From Gammaproteobacteria bacterium (lineage in GTDB: Bacteria; Pseudomonadota; Gammaproteobacteria; Arenicellales; Poriferihabitantaceae), in contig JAUILZ010000031.1 in the NCBI GenBank assembly GCA_030432755.1, positions 1-37,608 of the forward strand: a DNA stretch of 37,608 bases, read 5' to 3'. This document shows positions 19,077 through 26,881 of this stretch, piece after piece; position 1 is the stretch's first letter, and each line of letters starts with the position of its first letter. The notes beneath the pieces are model-generated. The model saw only the letters and a list, made by a program, of their open reading frames with translations. It had not been told where the DNA came from and did no database searches. The translations under genes were made by a program, and so were the position numbers.

Positions 19077-19568
19077 ATGGCTAGCAGAGGCATCAACAAG
19101 GTTATCCTGGTGGGTAACCTGGGGCGTGACCCCGAAATCCGTTATACCCAGAGCGGCGATCCCATCGCCAATATCACCGTCGCAACCAGTGAGTCATGGA
19201 ATGACAAGAACACCGGTGAGAAACGGGAGAATACCGAGTGGCACCGGGTGGTCATGTTCCGCGGCCTTGCCAAGGTGGCGGAAGACTGGCTGAAGAAAGG
19301 CCAGCAGGTCTATATCGAGGGCCGCCTGCAGACCCGCAAGTGGCAGGGGCAGGACGGCCAGGACCGTTACACCACCGAGATCGTCGCCAATGACATGCAG
19401 ATGCTTGGCGGCGGACGCGGGAGTGGCGGCGGGGGAGGCGGCACGGATGACTACGACCAGTCCGCGCCCTCACGCCCGTCCGGCGGTGGTCAACGCGCGG
19501 CCGAGGGTAGCGGCGGAGGCCAGCCGAAAGGCGCCTTCGACGATTTCGACGACGACATCCCGTTCTGA
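19077..19568 (+). CDS. ssb: Single-stranded DNA-binding protein
   Basis: SSB coats single-stranded DNA during replication, recombination and repair. It is 163 aa. The OB fold spans about residues 1-110, opening with [20 protein letters not shown], and keeps [18 protein letters not shown] and [20 protein letters not shown] Gly/Ser/Gln-rich linker (about 113-150) leads to the acidic partner-binding tip DFDDDIPF. A strong AGGAGG ribosome site lies in the short gap after the transporter gene, so it is probably cotranscribed with it. Confidence 0.97.
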   Translation: MASRGINKVILVGNLGRDPEIRYTQSGDPIANITVATSESWNDKNTGEKRENTEWHRVVMFRGLAKVAEDWLKKGQQVYIEGRLQTRKWQGQDGQDRYTTEIVANDMQMLGGGRGSGGGGGGTDDYDQSAPSRPSGGGQRAAEGSGGGQPKGAFDDFDDDIPF

Positions 19569-19591
19569 CCGGAAAGGCCCTGAACCCGCGA

Positions 19592-20038
19592 GTGCAGGAT
19601 CACCCGGCCTGGCGTAGCGAGCCGATCTGGATTCTCGCGGGGCTGTTGCTGATTCCTGCGGTGATCGAAAGGAATCTGCCCGGGCTGTCCACCGGGCGCT
19701 TCCTGCTCCTCCTGGCTATCGGCTTCCTCGCCCATTCGCTCGTTCGGGACCTGGTGATCCTGTGGAAGCTCCGCCGTGGGGCAGGGGGCGATGCCTCGCC
19801 TCGCCGGATCCGTTGCTTCTGCCTCGAAACGCCGGTGGGTATGTTGTTCCTTCTCGTCGCCCTCGGCAGCTACTGGAGCTGGCCCGCGGGCCCATTGCCG
19901 GGGGGCTGGCTCGTGGTTGCGGTCGGGACGGGCGCTACACTGCTCGGCAACTACCTGATGCGCGACCTGGTGATCCGGTGGAACCCGCTCTCCATCGCAC
20001 GGGACCCGGGACACTACAGCATCATCCCGCGGCCCTGA
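19592..20038 (+). CDS. Small membrane protein of unknown function
   Basis: This 148-aa protein starts at GTG 19592, 23 bp after ssb. It has about four membrane segments, near residues 12-27, 36-58, 82-100 and 105-123, and an Arg/Gly-rich cytoplasmic loop between the second and third. The repeated element VRDLVI (residues 50 and 124 region, LVRDLVILWKL and LMRDLVIRWNP) suggests an internal duplication of a two-helix unit. I do not recognise a family. Confidence 0.65.
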   Translation: MQDHPAWRSEPIWILAGLLLIPAVIERNLPGLSTGRFLLLLAIGFLAHSLVRDLVILWKLRRGAGGDASPRRIRCFCLETPVGMLFLLVALGSYWSWPAGPLPGGWLVVAVGTGATLLGNYLMRDLVIRWNPLSIARDPGHYSIIPRP

Positions 20039-20144
20039 AGCACATCAGGCTGGGATCGGCCCCCACCGGGGCAAGCGCTTATAATGGGAACCGCGCCGCG
20101 TTGAGCGGAACCACCAGGGAATCGACGGACGAAATCCACACACG

Positions 20145-20160
20145 CCAACCAACCAACCAA
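20145..20160 (+). repeat. (CCAA)4 microsatellite in the methyltransferase leader
   Basis: Four tandem CCAA units lie 14 bp before the methyltransferase start codon. They are outside the coding sequence, so slippage could only change leader length. A TATAAT hexamer at 20080-20085 upstream may be the -10 element of this gene, but no good -35 is seen. Confidence 0.6.
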
Positions 20161-20173
20161 CGACAGCATCACC

Positions 20174-20782
20174 ATGGGCAAAGACTACTTCGCGCACAAG
20201 GCCGGCACCTATGACCAGGGCGCCAACCGGGTCGACAACATAGATCGCATCGCCGCGGGCATCCGCGAGCGGATCGACCTCCGGCCCGGCATGGAGATCA
20301 TGGATTTCGGTTCCGGCACCGGGCTTCTGCTCGAACGCATAGCGCCCGACGTGGCGCAAATCACCGCGGTGGACGTATCACCATCGATGAATGCCGAGCT
20401 CGAGAAGAAGCGCGGGAGCCTGCCCTGCGCGCTGGACATGGTGCAGATGGACCTTGCTACCGGCACCCTGGATCGTCGCTTCGACGGGATCATCTCGTCG
20501 ATGACGATGCATCACATCGCTGACGTCCCCGCGATGTTCCGCCGTTTCCATGACCTGCTGAAACCCGGCGGCTTTATCGCCATCGCCGATCTCGACAAGG
20601 AGGACGGCAGCTTTCACGAGGAGGACACGGGCGTTCACCACCACGGCTTCAGCGCGGAAGAACTGGAGTCCGCTGCCCGCGAGGCCGGATTCGAAGGCAT
20701 CGCGGTGGCCCCGGTGAGTGAATTTACCAAGGGAGAACGGCAGTACCCGGTGCTGCTGGTGACCGCCACACGGCCAGGATGA
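20174..20782 (+). CDS. Class I SAM-dependent methyltransferase
   Basis: This 202-aa cytoplasmic enzyme has a Rossmann-type methyltransferase fold. Motif I is MDFGSGTGLLL (about residues 44-54), with ITAVDVSPSMN as the motif II region binding the adenosylmethionine ribose. FDGIISSMTMHHIADVP is motif IV, and LLKPGGFIAIADLDKEDG is the post-motif strand-loop. It resembles the methyltransferase type-11 family of small-molecule or quinone-like methylases. The substrate cannot be told. It is a single gene convergent with the zinc-ribbon gene and separated from it by REP-like repeats. Confidence 0.88.
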   Translation: MGKDYFAHKAGTYDQGANRVDNIDRIAAGIRERIDLRPGMEIMDFGSGTGLLLERIAPDVAQITAVDVSPSMNAELEKKRGSLPCALDMVQMDLATGTLDRRFDGIISSMTMHHIADVPAMFRRFHDLLKPGGFIAIADLDKEDGSFHEEDTGVHHHGFSAEELESAAREAGFEGIAVAPVSEFTKGERQYPVLLVTATRPG

Positions 20783-20933
20783 CGTAAAAGTCAGCCAAGT
20801 CGAAATTCCAGCGAAGGCTGGAATCCATCTTGCATCCAGTACAACTGCCACATGGACGCCAGCTTTCGCCGGCATTTCGGAAATGAAATGTAGGCGCCAG
20901 CCCTGGGATGCGTTGGCGTTGCGGACTCAGCGT
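20783..20933. repeat. Convergent intergenic region with REP-like hairpins (site D)
   Basis: ATTCCAGC-GAAG-GCTGGAAT lies at 20805-20824 and is followed by CCATCTTG. An inverted partner, GCCAGC-TTTC-GCCGGC at 20858-20873, is preceded by CATGGAC. The two units face each other in the same head-to-head layout seen at 3272-3346. Nothing else is recognised in the gap. Confidence 0.8.
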
Positions 20934-22091
20934 CTAGTACGTGTTCCAGTTGATGCTCGGCATATCGAAAGAGGCCGATCCGCCTTCCTGGGTCTGTGCG
21001 TAAAACGTGGCAAACGCGCCAGCGAGTATCAGCGCGGTAATCACCGCCAGCGCGATCTTGATCATGCTGTAAGGCCGGTCCCCCTGGACCTCGCCGGTGC
21101 GACCGTTGACGATGAACTGGTACACCTTGCCGCGGAAGCGGAATCCGGCGATCCAGAACGGCAGCAGGATGTGCTTGAAGGTGATCCCGCTGTATCTCGT
21201 GTCGGCGTCCGTGATCCTTTGCTGGTCGCCGCCGATATCGCGCCGGATGTCGGCGCGGATGACGGGATGCATGCGCTCCCGTGCATGGCCGAATCCCTGG
21301 TCGAGTTCCACCCGGTAGACCTCGCTCTGGAAGCCGCTGAGGAATTCCTCCTGGTAGGGCGCGAGCGCGTTCAGGTCCCAGGGTGAGAGTTCCCGCGCCA
21401 TGCTCCTCGGTAACGAATCTGTGGCGTAGACGAGGACGTCATCGAAATGGCGTTGCACGCGTCCGGCCACCGGCGTCCAGCGGATCTTTGGTACCTGCCG
21501 GGTGCGGGTTTGCATGCGCCCGTTGACGTTCACCCGCACCTGCTGGGTCACGTAGTACACGTCCCCCCGCTGGCCACGGTAGCTGGTGGCGGTATCACAG
21601 TCGTAGGTCCAGTAGGGTACATAGATGCCATTGAGGTCACGCTGCTGGCGTGCGTATTTCTTCAGCGCGTTGGGCGCGAACCAGAGTCTTTTCAGCCAGC
21701 GGCGATAGGATTCCTTTGCCTGTTTGGCAGTAATGCGGAAGGGCAGCAGGGACTTCGGCTGGATGATCCGGTGTTCCTTCGCATCCACCACGATCCGCGT
21801 GCCGCAGAATGGGCAGGCGTCGGCGTTCAGGTCAGGATCGAAGTCGAACTCGGCGGAGCAGGCATTGCACTTGACCGCCATTCGCACCGCGTCCGGCGCG
21901 GCGCCGGGCAACTGCTTCAGGGTCGAGTGGAAGTCGTATTCGAGGATCGGATCCCGGGACAGGGTGATCTGGTGGCGATGGTCGCAGTGGTTGCAGACCA
22001 TCTCGGTGCTGCCCTCGAGGTACTGCATCTGCGCCCCGCATTGCTCGCAGGGGAAGACGTGCTGGCGGGCTTTTAGCTGCTCGGTTTCCAT
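20934..22091 (-). CDS. Zinc-ribbon membrane protein of the TelA/XpaC cluster
   Basis: This 385-aa protein begins with a cytoplasmic zinc ribbon, CEQCG and CNHCDHRH (about residues 17-40). A second zinc ribbon, CNACS and CPFCG, lies at about 75-100. A long middle region rich in aromatic and basic residues follows (FRITAKQAKESYRRWLKRL; NGIYVPYWTYDCDTATSYRG). A single C-terminal membrane segment, IKIALAVITALILAGAFATF, is near residue 345. Proteins of this build are often mislabelled as helicase or primosomal proteins. No such domain is present. It is the last gene of the leftward cluster, 141 bp after the SPFH gene, and is probably a membrane-bound sensor or scaffold. Function is unknown. Confidence 0.7.
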   Translation of the reverse strand: METEQLKARQHVFPCEQCGAQMQYLEGSTEMVCNHCDHRHQITLSRDPILEYDFHSTLKQLPGAAPDAVRMAVKCNACSAEFDFDPDLNADACPFCGTRIVVDAKEHRIIQPKSLLPFRITAKQAKESYRRWLKRLWFAPNALKKYARQQRDLNGIYVPYWTYDCDTATSYRGQRGDVYYVTQQVRVNVNGRMQTRTRQVPKIRWTPVAGRVQRHFDDVLVYATDSLPRSMARELSPWDLNALAPYQEEFLSGFQSEVYRVELDQGFGHARERMHPVIRADIRRDIGGDQQRITDADTRYSGITFKHILLPFWIAGFRFRGKVYQFIVNGRTGEVQGDRPYSMIKIALAVITALILAGAFATFYAQTQEGGSASFDMPSINWNTY

Positions 22092-22232
22092 GTCGCCGGT
22101 GTGGCGGTGACTGACGGTCAGTGCGATGGATCGGGCGCCATCGCGGGGTGCGATCGGCGCCGGATCAGGGCAGGCATGGAGCGGCCCTGATTGTCCGGCT
22201 CATTCCCCGCGCCGTGTGACGTGCCGGAACCG

Positions 22233-23333
22233 CTACGCACCCTCCGGCAACGGTGGCGGGACGCTGGCGAGCGCCGCGGACAGTTCCTCCAGTTCCGACG
22301 CCGGACGCCACTTGCGCATGCCACCGCGCCAGACCAGGGTGTCGCCGGTCAGGGTGCCATTGGCTGCGTGTTGGGGAAGCTCCGACGCGTCGTATGGGCC
22401 GGCCCGCTTTCCGTCCACTACGAGGTAGTACTGCGGCTCCTCGGGTATCGGTGGCGGACCCTCGCTGTGCGTTTCGGGCTGGGGGTCCAGCGAGCGCCCC
22501 AGTCGGTCCGACATCGCGAAGCCGATGCCCATGGCCATGGCGGATCCCCCGGCGCCGGGATTCTCCGCCGCCTTGCCGAGGGCCTCCGCAGCCTGGAACT
22601 CGGTGTAGCGCTTGAGATCGCCGACGACGCCCATGGAGGTGCGCTTGTCGAGGGCTTTCTCCACCTCGCTCGGCAGCGAGATGTTCTCCACCAGCAGCGA
22701 CGTCAGTTCGAGGCCGAGGGACTTGAACTCCGGATTGATGCGCTCGCGCAGGAAGTTGCCGAGGTCGTCGTAGTTCGCCGCGAGGTCGAGCACCGGGATG
22801 TTCGCATTGGCGGTGATCTCTGCAAAGCGCGAGACCACGAGGTTGCGCAGCTGGTCGGTGATCTCGTCGGTGGTGAAGTAGTCGTCGGTGCCTGCCACCT
22901 CCTTGAGAAAAGTGGCCGGGTCCGTGATGCGGATGGCATAGGTGCCGAAGCCGCGGAGGCGCACCGGGCCGAACTCGCTGTCGCGCATCATGATGGGGTT
23001 TTTCGTGCCCCACTTGAGATCGATGAACTGCTTGGTGGCGAGGAAGTAGACCTCGGCCTTGAACGGGCTCTTGAAACCGTGGGGCCAGGACTGCAGCGTG
23101 GTGAGGATCGGCAGGTTGGCGGTCTCGAGCTGGTAGAGGCCGGGCGGGAACACGTCGGCGATGGTGCCCTCGTTGACGAACACCGCGGTCTGGGATTCGC
23201 GCACGGTGAGCATCGCGCCGTACTTGATCTCGTTGCCCTCGCGCTCGAAGCGCCCTACCATGACGTCATCCGCATCGGCCATCCACTCGATGACATCGAT
23301 GAACTGCCCGGTGATGATGTCCCAGAGTCCCAT
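22233..23333 (-). CDS. SPFH-domain protein with C-terminal GYF-like domain
   Basis: This 366-aa protein is of the prohibitin/flotillin-like branch often called virion core protein-like. The SPFH region spans about residues 20-235 (MLTVRESQTAVFVNEG; LRGFGTYAIRITDPATFLKE; LLVENISLPSEVEKALDKR). A Gly/Ala-rich membrane-associating stretch is at about 262-278. The C terminus, about 312-355 (YYLVVDGKRAGPYDASEL then GDTLVWRGGMRKW), is a GYF_2-type domain that binds proline-rich or membrane partners. It starts 3 bp after the telA stop codon, so the two are translationally linked. It is probably an oligomeric membrane scaffold. That role is inferred from the family. Confidence 0.85.
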   Translation of the reverse strand: MGLWDIITGQFIDVIEWMADADDVMVGRFEREGNEIKYGAMLTVRESQTAVFVNEGTIADVFPPGLYQLETANLPILTTLQSWPHGFKSPFKAEVYFLATKQFIDLKWGTKNPIMMRDSEFGPVRLRGFGTYAIRITDPATFLKEVAGTDDYFTTDEITDQLRNLVVSRFAEITANANIPVLDLAANYDDLGNFLRERINPEFKSLGLELTSLLVENISLPSEVEKALDKRTSMGVVGDLKRYTEFQAAEALGKAAENPGAGGSAMAMGIGFAMSDRLGRSLDPQPETHSEGPPPIPEEPQYYLVVDGKRAGPYDASELPQHAANGTLTGDTLVWRGGMRKWRPASELEELSAALASVPPPLPEGA

Positions 23334-23336
23334 GGC

Positions 23337-24533
23337 CTAGGCTCCCTGGGTCGGCGCCGTGCCGGCCGGTGCTTCGCCCGCCGGCGCGGCCTGGGCGCGG
23401 GCGCTGGCCGCGGTGAGCGCGGAACGGAGTTCGATCTCGCATTGCTCGAGCTGGGTCACCGCCTCGGCGCGCTGGCGCTTGCCTTCGTCGGCGATACGCA
23501 GGCTCTCCTCGATAGTCTCGATCAGCTTGGCGTTGGCGGTCTTCACCGTCTCCAGGTCGAACACGCCACGCTCGATCTGCTCGCGCACCTCGCGGTTGGC
23601 CTGCTGCAGGTTCTCCGCGTTCTTCTCGAGAAGTTCGTTGGTGAGGTCGGTGGCCGCCTTCACCGTACCGGCGGCCTGCTGGGAACGGTAGATCGTCACC
23701 GCCTGGGCGAGTTGCTGGCGCCACAGCGGCACCGTGTTGGCCACCGTGGACTGGATCTTGCGGATGAGGCCCTTGTCGTTCTCCTGTACCAGGCGGATGC
23801 TCGGCAGCGCCTGCATCGTCACGGTGCGCGTTAGGCGGAGATCGTGTACCCGGCGCTCGAGGTCGTCGCGCGCGGTGCGCAGGTCGCGCAGTTCCTGGGC
23901 CTTGAGAACATCCTCGCTTTCCTTCGCCATCGCTTCCATCTCGGGGATCACCACCTTGTCGAGTTCCTCCAGCTTCTGCTCGCCCGCGTGGATGTAGTTC
24001 TCGAGGTCGCCGAAGTAATCCAGGCTCGCGTCGTAGAGACGGTCGAGGGAGGAGATGTCGGTGAGCAGCTGGGTCTTGTGGCCCTCCAGCTTGTCGGTGA
24101 TGCCGTCGATCTGCTTGCGGATCTCCTCGTATTCCTGGAGGAACTTGACCACCGGCTTCGCGCCCTTGAACCAGCGCGCGAACCAGGAGGGATTCACCGC
24201 GAGGTCCTCGGCGCCGAAGCCGCGCAGCGTTGCGACCATCTCGTTGAGGGAGTCCGCGGCGGGTCCGATGTCTTTATTACGCACGCCCTCGAGCATGGTG
24301 TCGGATACCGTGGTGAGTTCCTGCTGCGCCCTGGTGCCGAAGAAAATGATGGAGTTGCTGTCGTCCATGTTGATCTCGTCGATCATACGCTCGATCTCGA
24401 CCTTGTCGTCCGCGGTGAGCGCGGCCTTGTCCTTGATCTGCTTTTCCACCTCCGGCAGGGATTTCTCGGTCACGGCGATGACCGCCTGGTCGCTGGCAGC
24501 GGTTTCTGCGGTGGTCGTGTTGCTATCGGTCAT
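23337..24533 (-). CDS. telA: TelA/KlaA/YaaN family protein (toxic anion resistance)
   Basis: This 398-aa, mostly helical coiled-coil protein is cytoplasmic. It matches the TelA family, named for tellurite resistance of IncP plasmids and found in Bacillus as YaaN beside XpaC. Family features are SIIFFGTRAQQELTTVSDTM (about residues 60-80), a helical middle (WFARWFKGAKPVVKFLQEYEE), DISSLDRLYDASLDYFG and LRLTRTVTMQALPSIRLVQ. The ATG has a perfect AAGGAG ribosome site. Its biochemical activity is not established in the family. The pairing with XpaC upstream and SPFH downstream argues for a membrane-stress complex. Confidence 0.88.
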   Translation of the reverse strand: MTDSNTTTAETAASDQAVIAVTEKSLPEVEKQIKDKAALTADDKVEIERMIDEINMDDSNSIIFFGTRAQQELTTVSDTMLEGVRNKDIGPAADSLNEMVATLRGFGAEDLAVNPSWFARWFKGAKPVVKFLQEYEEIRKQIDGITDKLEGHKTQLLTDISSLDRLYDASLDYFGDLENYIHAGEQKLEELDKVVIPEMEAMAKESEDVLKAQELRDLRTARDDLERRVHDLRLTRTVTMQALPSIRLVQENDKGLIRKIQSTVANTVPLWRQQLAQAVTIYRSQQAAGTVKAATDLTNELLEKNAENLQQANREVREQIERGVFDLETVKTANAKLIETIEESLRIADEGKRQRAEAVTQLEQCEIELRSALTAASARAQAAPAGEAPAGTAPTQGA

Positions 24534-24599
24534 GGTGTTTCTCCTTGTAAGCCGCGGGTTGCGGGGATTTGGAATCGCAGTGGCAGGGCGTGGGCCCGG

Positions 24600-25439
24600 T
24601 CAGATGATGCCTTCATGCTTGAGCTGGGCCTCGAGCACCTCGATCTTGACGTCCAGGTCGAGCACGTCGTTCTCCAGCAGCTTGGCATGTTGTTCCTCGA
24701 TGACCTCCTCGATGCTGGTGAGCACGTTGCGGAAATTGGTCTCGAGGGTGTCGTCCTGCTGCTGGGTATGGGTTTTCGCATACTGGCGGGTGACGTCGCG
24801 CGCGCCCTTCAGGTAGACCTTGAGAAACTTGCGCGCGCGCCGGAGATCCTTGGGATCCTCCTCGATCAGCGAGAGGATGCCGCGGGTCTTGTCGACGATA
24901 CGGCCGAGGCGCATCTTGAGTTCACTGTTGCCGATGCTTTTCGCGGATTGCTGGATCTGCGCGAGATTTGCCTCGGCCTCGTCGAGGGCCTCGACGATCT
25001 CCTCTGTGGTCACGCCGAAGCGCGCGACGTTCTGCTTGCTGTCGTACTGCGGGTCAAAACCATAGGCGAGGACGACGCCGGCGAAGCCGCCGATCGCCGC
25101 GAGCAGGCCGACGAACAGGTTATGCTCCATCAGCAGGGTGGTGACGAGCAACGCCGAACCTCCGGCGAACACCGCCGCGGAGAAACGCCACGGCACCCGG
25201 GTCGCGCGCGCCCACTTGCGCCGGGTGGCTTCGATTTCGTAGCGCCGCGCCTGGCGCAGGAACCAGCCCGCGGTCCAGGCGAGCCCGAGCGCGCAGGCGG
25301 CGGACAGGATGCGAAAGAAACTGCCCGTCATCAGCCCGCTAACGATAACGATCAGCAGCGGCAACGGAACGAGGAACAGGGCGAACGGGCCGATCCCGCC
25401 GGGCCGGGTTTTCTCCTGCTGTCGGTACGGGGTGGGCAC
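24600..25439 (-). CDS. XpaC-like membrane protein (BCIP-phosphate hydrolysis family)
   Basis: This 279-aa protein starts at GTG 25439. Two hydrophobic hairpins (about residues 20-60 and 90-118) anchor it in the inner membrane. A helical cytoplasmic region follows, with SLIEEDPKDLRRARKFLKVY and a coiled tail that includes LETNFRNVLTSIEEVIEEQH. This is the signature of the XpaC family, named for hydrolysis of bromo-chloro-indolyl phosphate in Bacillus. No hydrolase active site is apparent. It precedes telA, the same partner as in Bacillus xpaC-yaaN. No ribosome site is obvious, so it may be coupled to the 40-codon gene ending 12 bp upstream. Confidence 0.82.
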   Translation of the reverse strand: MPTPYRQQEKTRPGGIGPFALFLVPLPLLIVIVSGLMTGSFFRILSAACALGLAWTAGWFLRQARRYEIEATRRKWARATRVPWRFSAAVFAGGSALLVTTLLMEHNLFVGLLAAIGGFAGVVLAYGFDPQYDSKQNVARFGVTTEEIVEALDEAEANLAQIQQSAKSIGNSELKMRLGRIVDKTRGILSLIEEDPKDLRRARKFLKVYLKGARDVTRQYAKTHTQQQDDTLETNFRNVLTSIEEVIEEQHAKLLENDVLDLDVKIEVLEAQLKHEGII

Positions 25440-25451
25440 GATAACGGGCGA

Positions 25452-25574
25452 TCAGGAAAACAGGGTCATGACCGCCGCGGCGCAGCTCGTGAGGTGCAGG
25501 CAGACAATAATGAGCGTGAGGCCCAGTACCCGCTGCCAGGTGCCTGGCCGATTGACTTGCGGCGCGTTATCCAT
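25452..25574 (-). CDS. Putative 40-aa single-pass membrane peptide upstream of xpaC
   Basis: A short frame of 41 codons, including the TGA stop, lies between the hydrolase and xpaC genes. It starts at ATG 25574 and ends at 25452. The peptide has a polar N terminus (MDNAPQVNRPGTWQ) and then one long hydrophobic segment (about residues 16-39) with two cysteines. This is a typical small membrane protein. It fills the gap exactly, 25 bp after the hydrolase and 12 bp before the GTG of xpaC, on the same strand. The ribosome site is weak (GGGA close to the ATG). Coding status is inferred from position and hydrophobic pattern only. Confidence 0.5.
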   Translation of the reverse strand: MDNAPQVNRPGTWQRVLGLTLIIVCLHLTSCAAAVMTLFS

Positions 25575-25599
25575 GGTCCCGTTTATTATTGAATGCGAG

Positions 25600-26772
25600 T
25601 CATTCTAACCCAGAGCGTTGGGGGTGGAAACCGTTGCCGGCGCTGGCCATGAGCGGTTCATCTGCCGTGCTTCCACCCTGCGCGGTGGTCACGGGCAGGG
25701 GCCATTCGGACAGCGGCACGATGCCTGGATCACGCAGCCGTCTCCACATCCAGTCAAAGAAATGCCCGGGATGGACCGGGCCGTCGTATCGCCATGGTTC
25801 TATGCGGCGAAACGCGGGATTGTCACTACTGGACCCGGCAAGGCGATCGCCGAATACGAAGGCGAAGAAGAAGTAGGGATTCGAGCCCATGCGCAGGTCC
25901 TCGCCAACCAGGTGTCCGTCAACTTCACGGAAGGCGTGGAAACCATGATTGAACGAGGAGAAACGCAGCGCATCCTCACCGTGGTCGAGCGTCTCGGCAA
26001 GCTGTCTCTGGCGTGGATAGGCCGTAAACCTGAGCGAAGCCTCGGACTCTCCGAGGGCGTGAAAGCCCTCGAGGTAACTGTCGTCGTCGATGGCGAGCAC
26101 GCGCCAGAGCACCGAGTTGAACGGCGTCGGCGTCGCCACCAGTTGCATGCTGGCAAGACCGTTCGCATCCAGGGCGCGCGCCGCCATGGCCTCGACATGC
26201 TGCTGCATCGCGAATCCCCAGCCGAGATAGGCGATGCTCAGGCCGAGCGACACGCCGGCCACGCGTAGCGCGCGCCCGGGCGGCCGCCAGCGCATCAGCA
26301 TCGCGAGGCCCACGCCCAGGGGCAATGTAAACAGCGGGTCGATGATGAAGATGCTGCCGCCCATGACCGGCTGTGTCCCCAGTGGCCAGAACAGCCAGGT
26401 GCCGTAGATGGTCATTGCGTCGAGCACGCTGTGGGTCAGCAGCACCAGCCAGACGAGCAGGAACCACTGGCGGAAAGTCCAGCCCGCATCCGGCGGTGGC
26501 TGACTACCGTGTCGCCAGGACTGCCAGCGCGTGTCAATCCGGTGGAACAGGAATGCGAGTAATGGACTCACCACGGTCTGCACCAGCCAGGAATGCGACC
26601 AGGTGCGATGATTGATCATCGCCTCGAGGTCGTTGGGCTGGGGCACGAGCACGTCGAGGTCCGGCAGGCTGCCGAGCAGCGCGCCGGTCAGCGCGGCGCG
26701 ACGGGGATGGCGGCCGCCGGTGACGACCACGGCGACCACGCCGCCGAACACGGCCTGGCTGACACTGTCCAA
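25600..26772 (-). CDS. Membrane-bound metal-dependent hydrolase, YdjM-like
   Basis: This 390-aa inner-membrane protein belongs to the YdjM (DUF457) family. Its N terminus, MDSVSQAVFGGVV, is followed by ALLGSLPDLDVL and HRTWSHSWL. The aspartates and the His-x3-His motif (HRTWSH) form the predicted metal site between membrane helices. LLTHSVLDAMTIYGT adds further His/Asp ligands. Several helices follow to about residue 210, and a soluble C-terminal half ends near residue 390. The natural substrate is unknown. Its stop is 25 bp from the 40-codon gene, so it may head the leftward operon. It is divergent from pdxH. Confidence 0.85.
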   Translation of the reverse strand: MDSVSQAVFGGVVAVVVTGGRHPRRAALTGALLGSLPDLDVLVPQPNDLEAMINHRTWSHSWLVQTVVSPLLAFLFHRIDTRWQSWRHGSQPPPDAGWTFRQWFLLVWLVLLTHSVLDAMTIYGTWLFWPLGTQPVMGGSIFIIDPLFTLPLGVGLAMLMRWRPPGRALRVAGVSLGLSIAYLGWGFAMQQHVEAMAARALDANGLASMQLVATPTPFNSVLWRVLAIDDDSYLEGFHALGESEASLRFTAYPRQRQLAETLDHGEDALRFSSFNHGFHAFREVDGHLVGEDLRMGSNPYFFFAFVFGDRLAGSSSDNPAFRRIEPWRYDGPVHPGHFFDWMWRRLRDPGIVPLSEWPLPVTTAQGGSTADEPLMASAGNGFHPQRSGLE

Positions 26773-26881
26773 GTGGGATCTCCGCGAAAGGGTTTTACCT
26801 GATCATGGCGATTGCCGGTGAAATTCCAATGAATTCGGCGATAATGTTTGCGCCCATTTGCCCGATTGCTTCCTGATTGCC

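Noticed and set aside
20145..20160. Phase-variable (CCAA)4 repeat
   Set aside because: Only four units and outside the coding frame, so weak evidence for phase variation.
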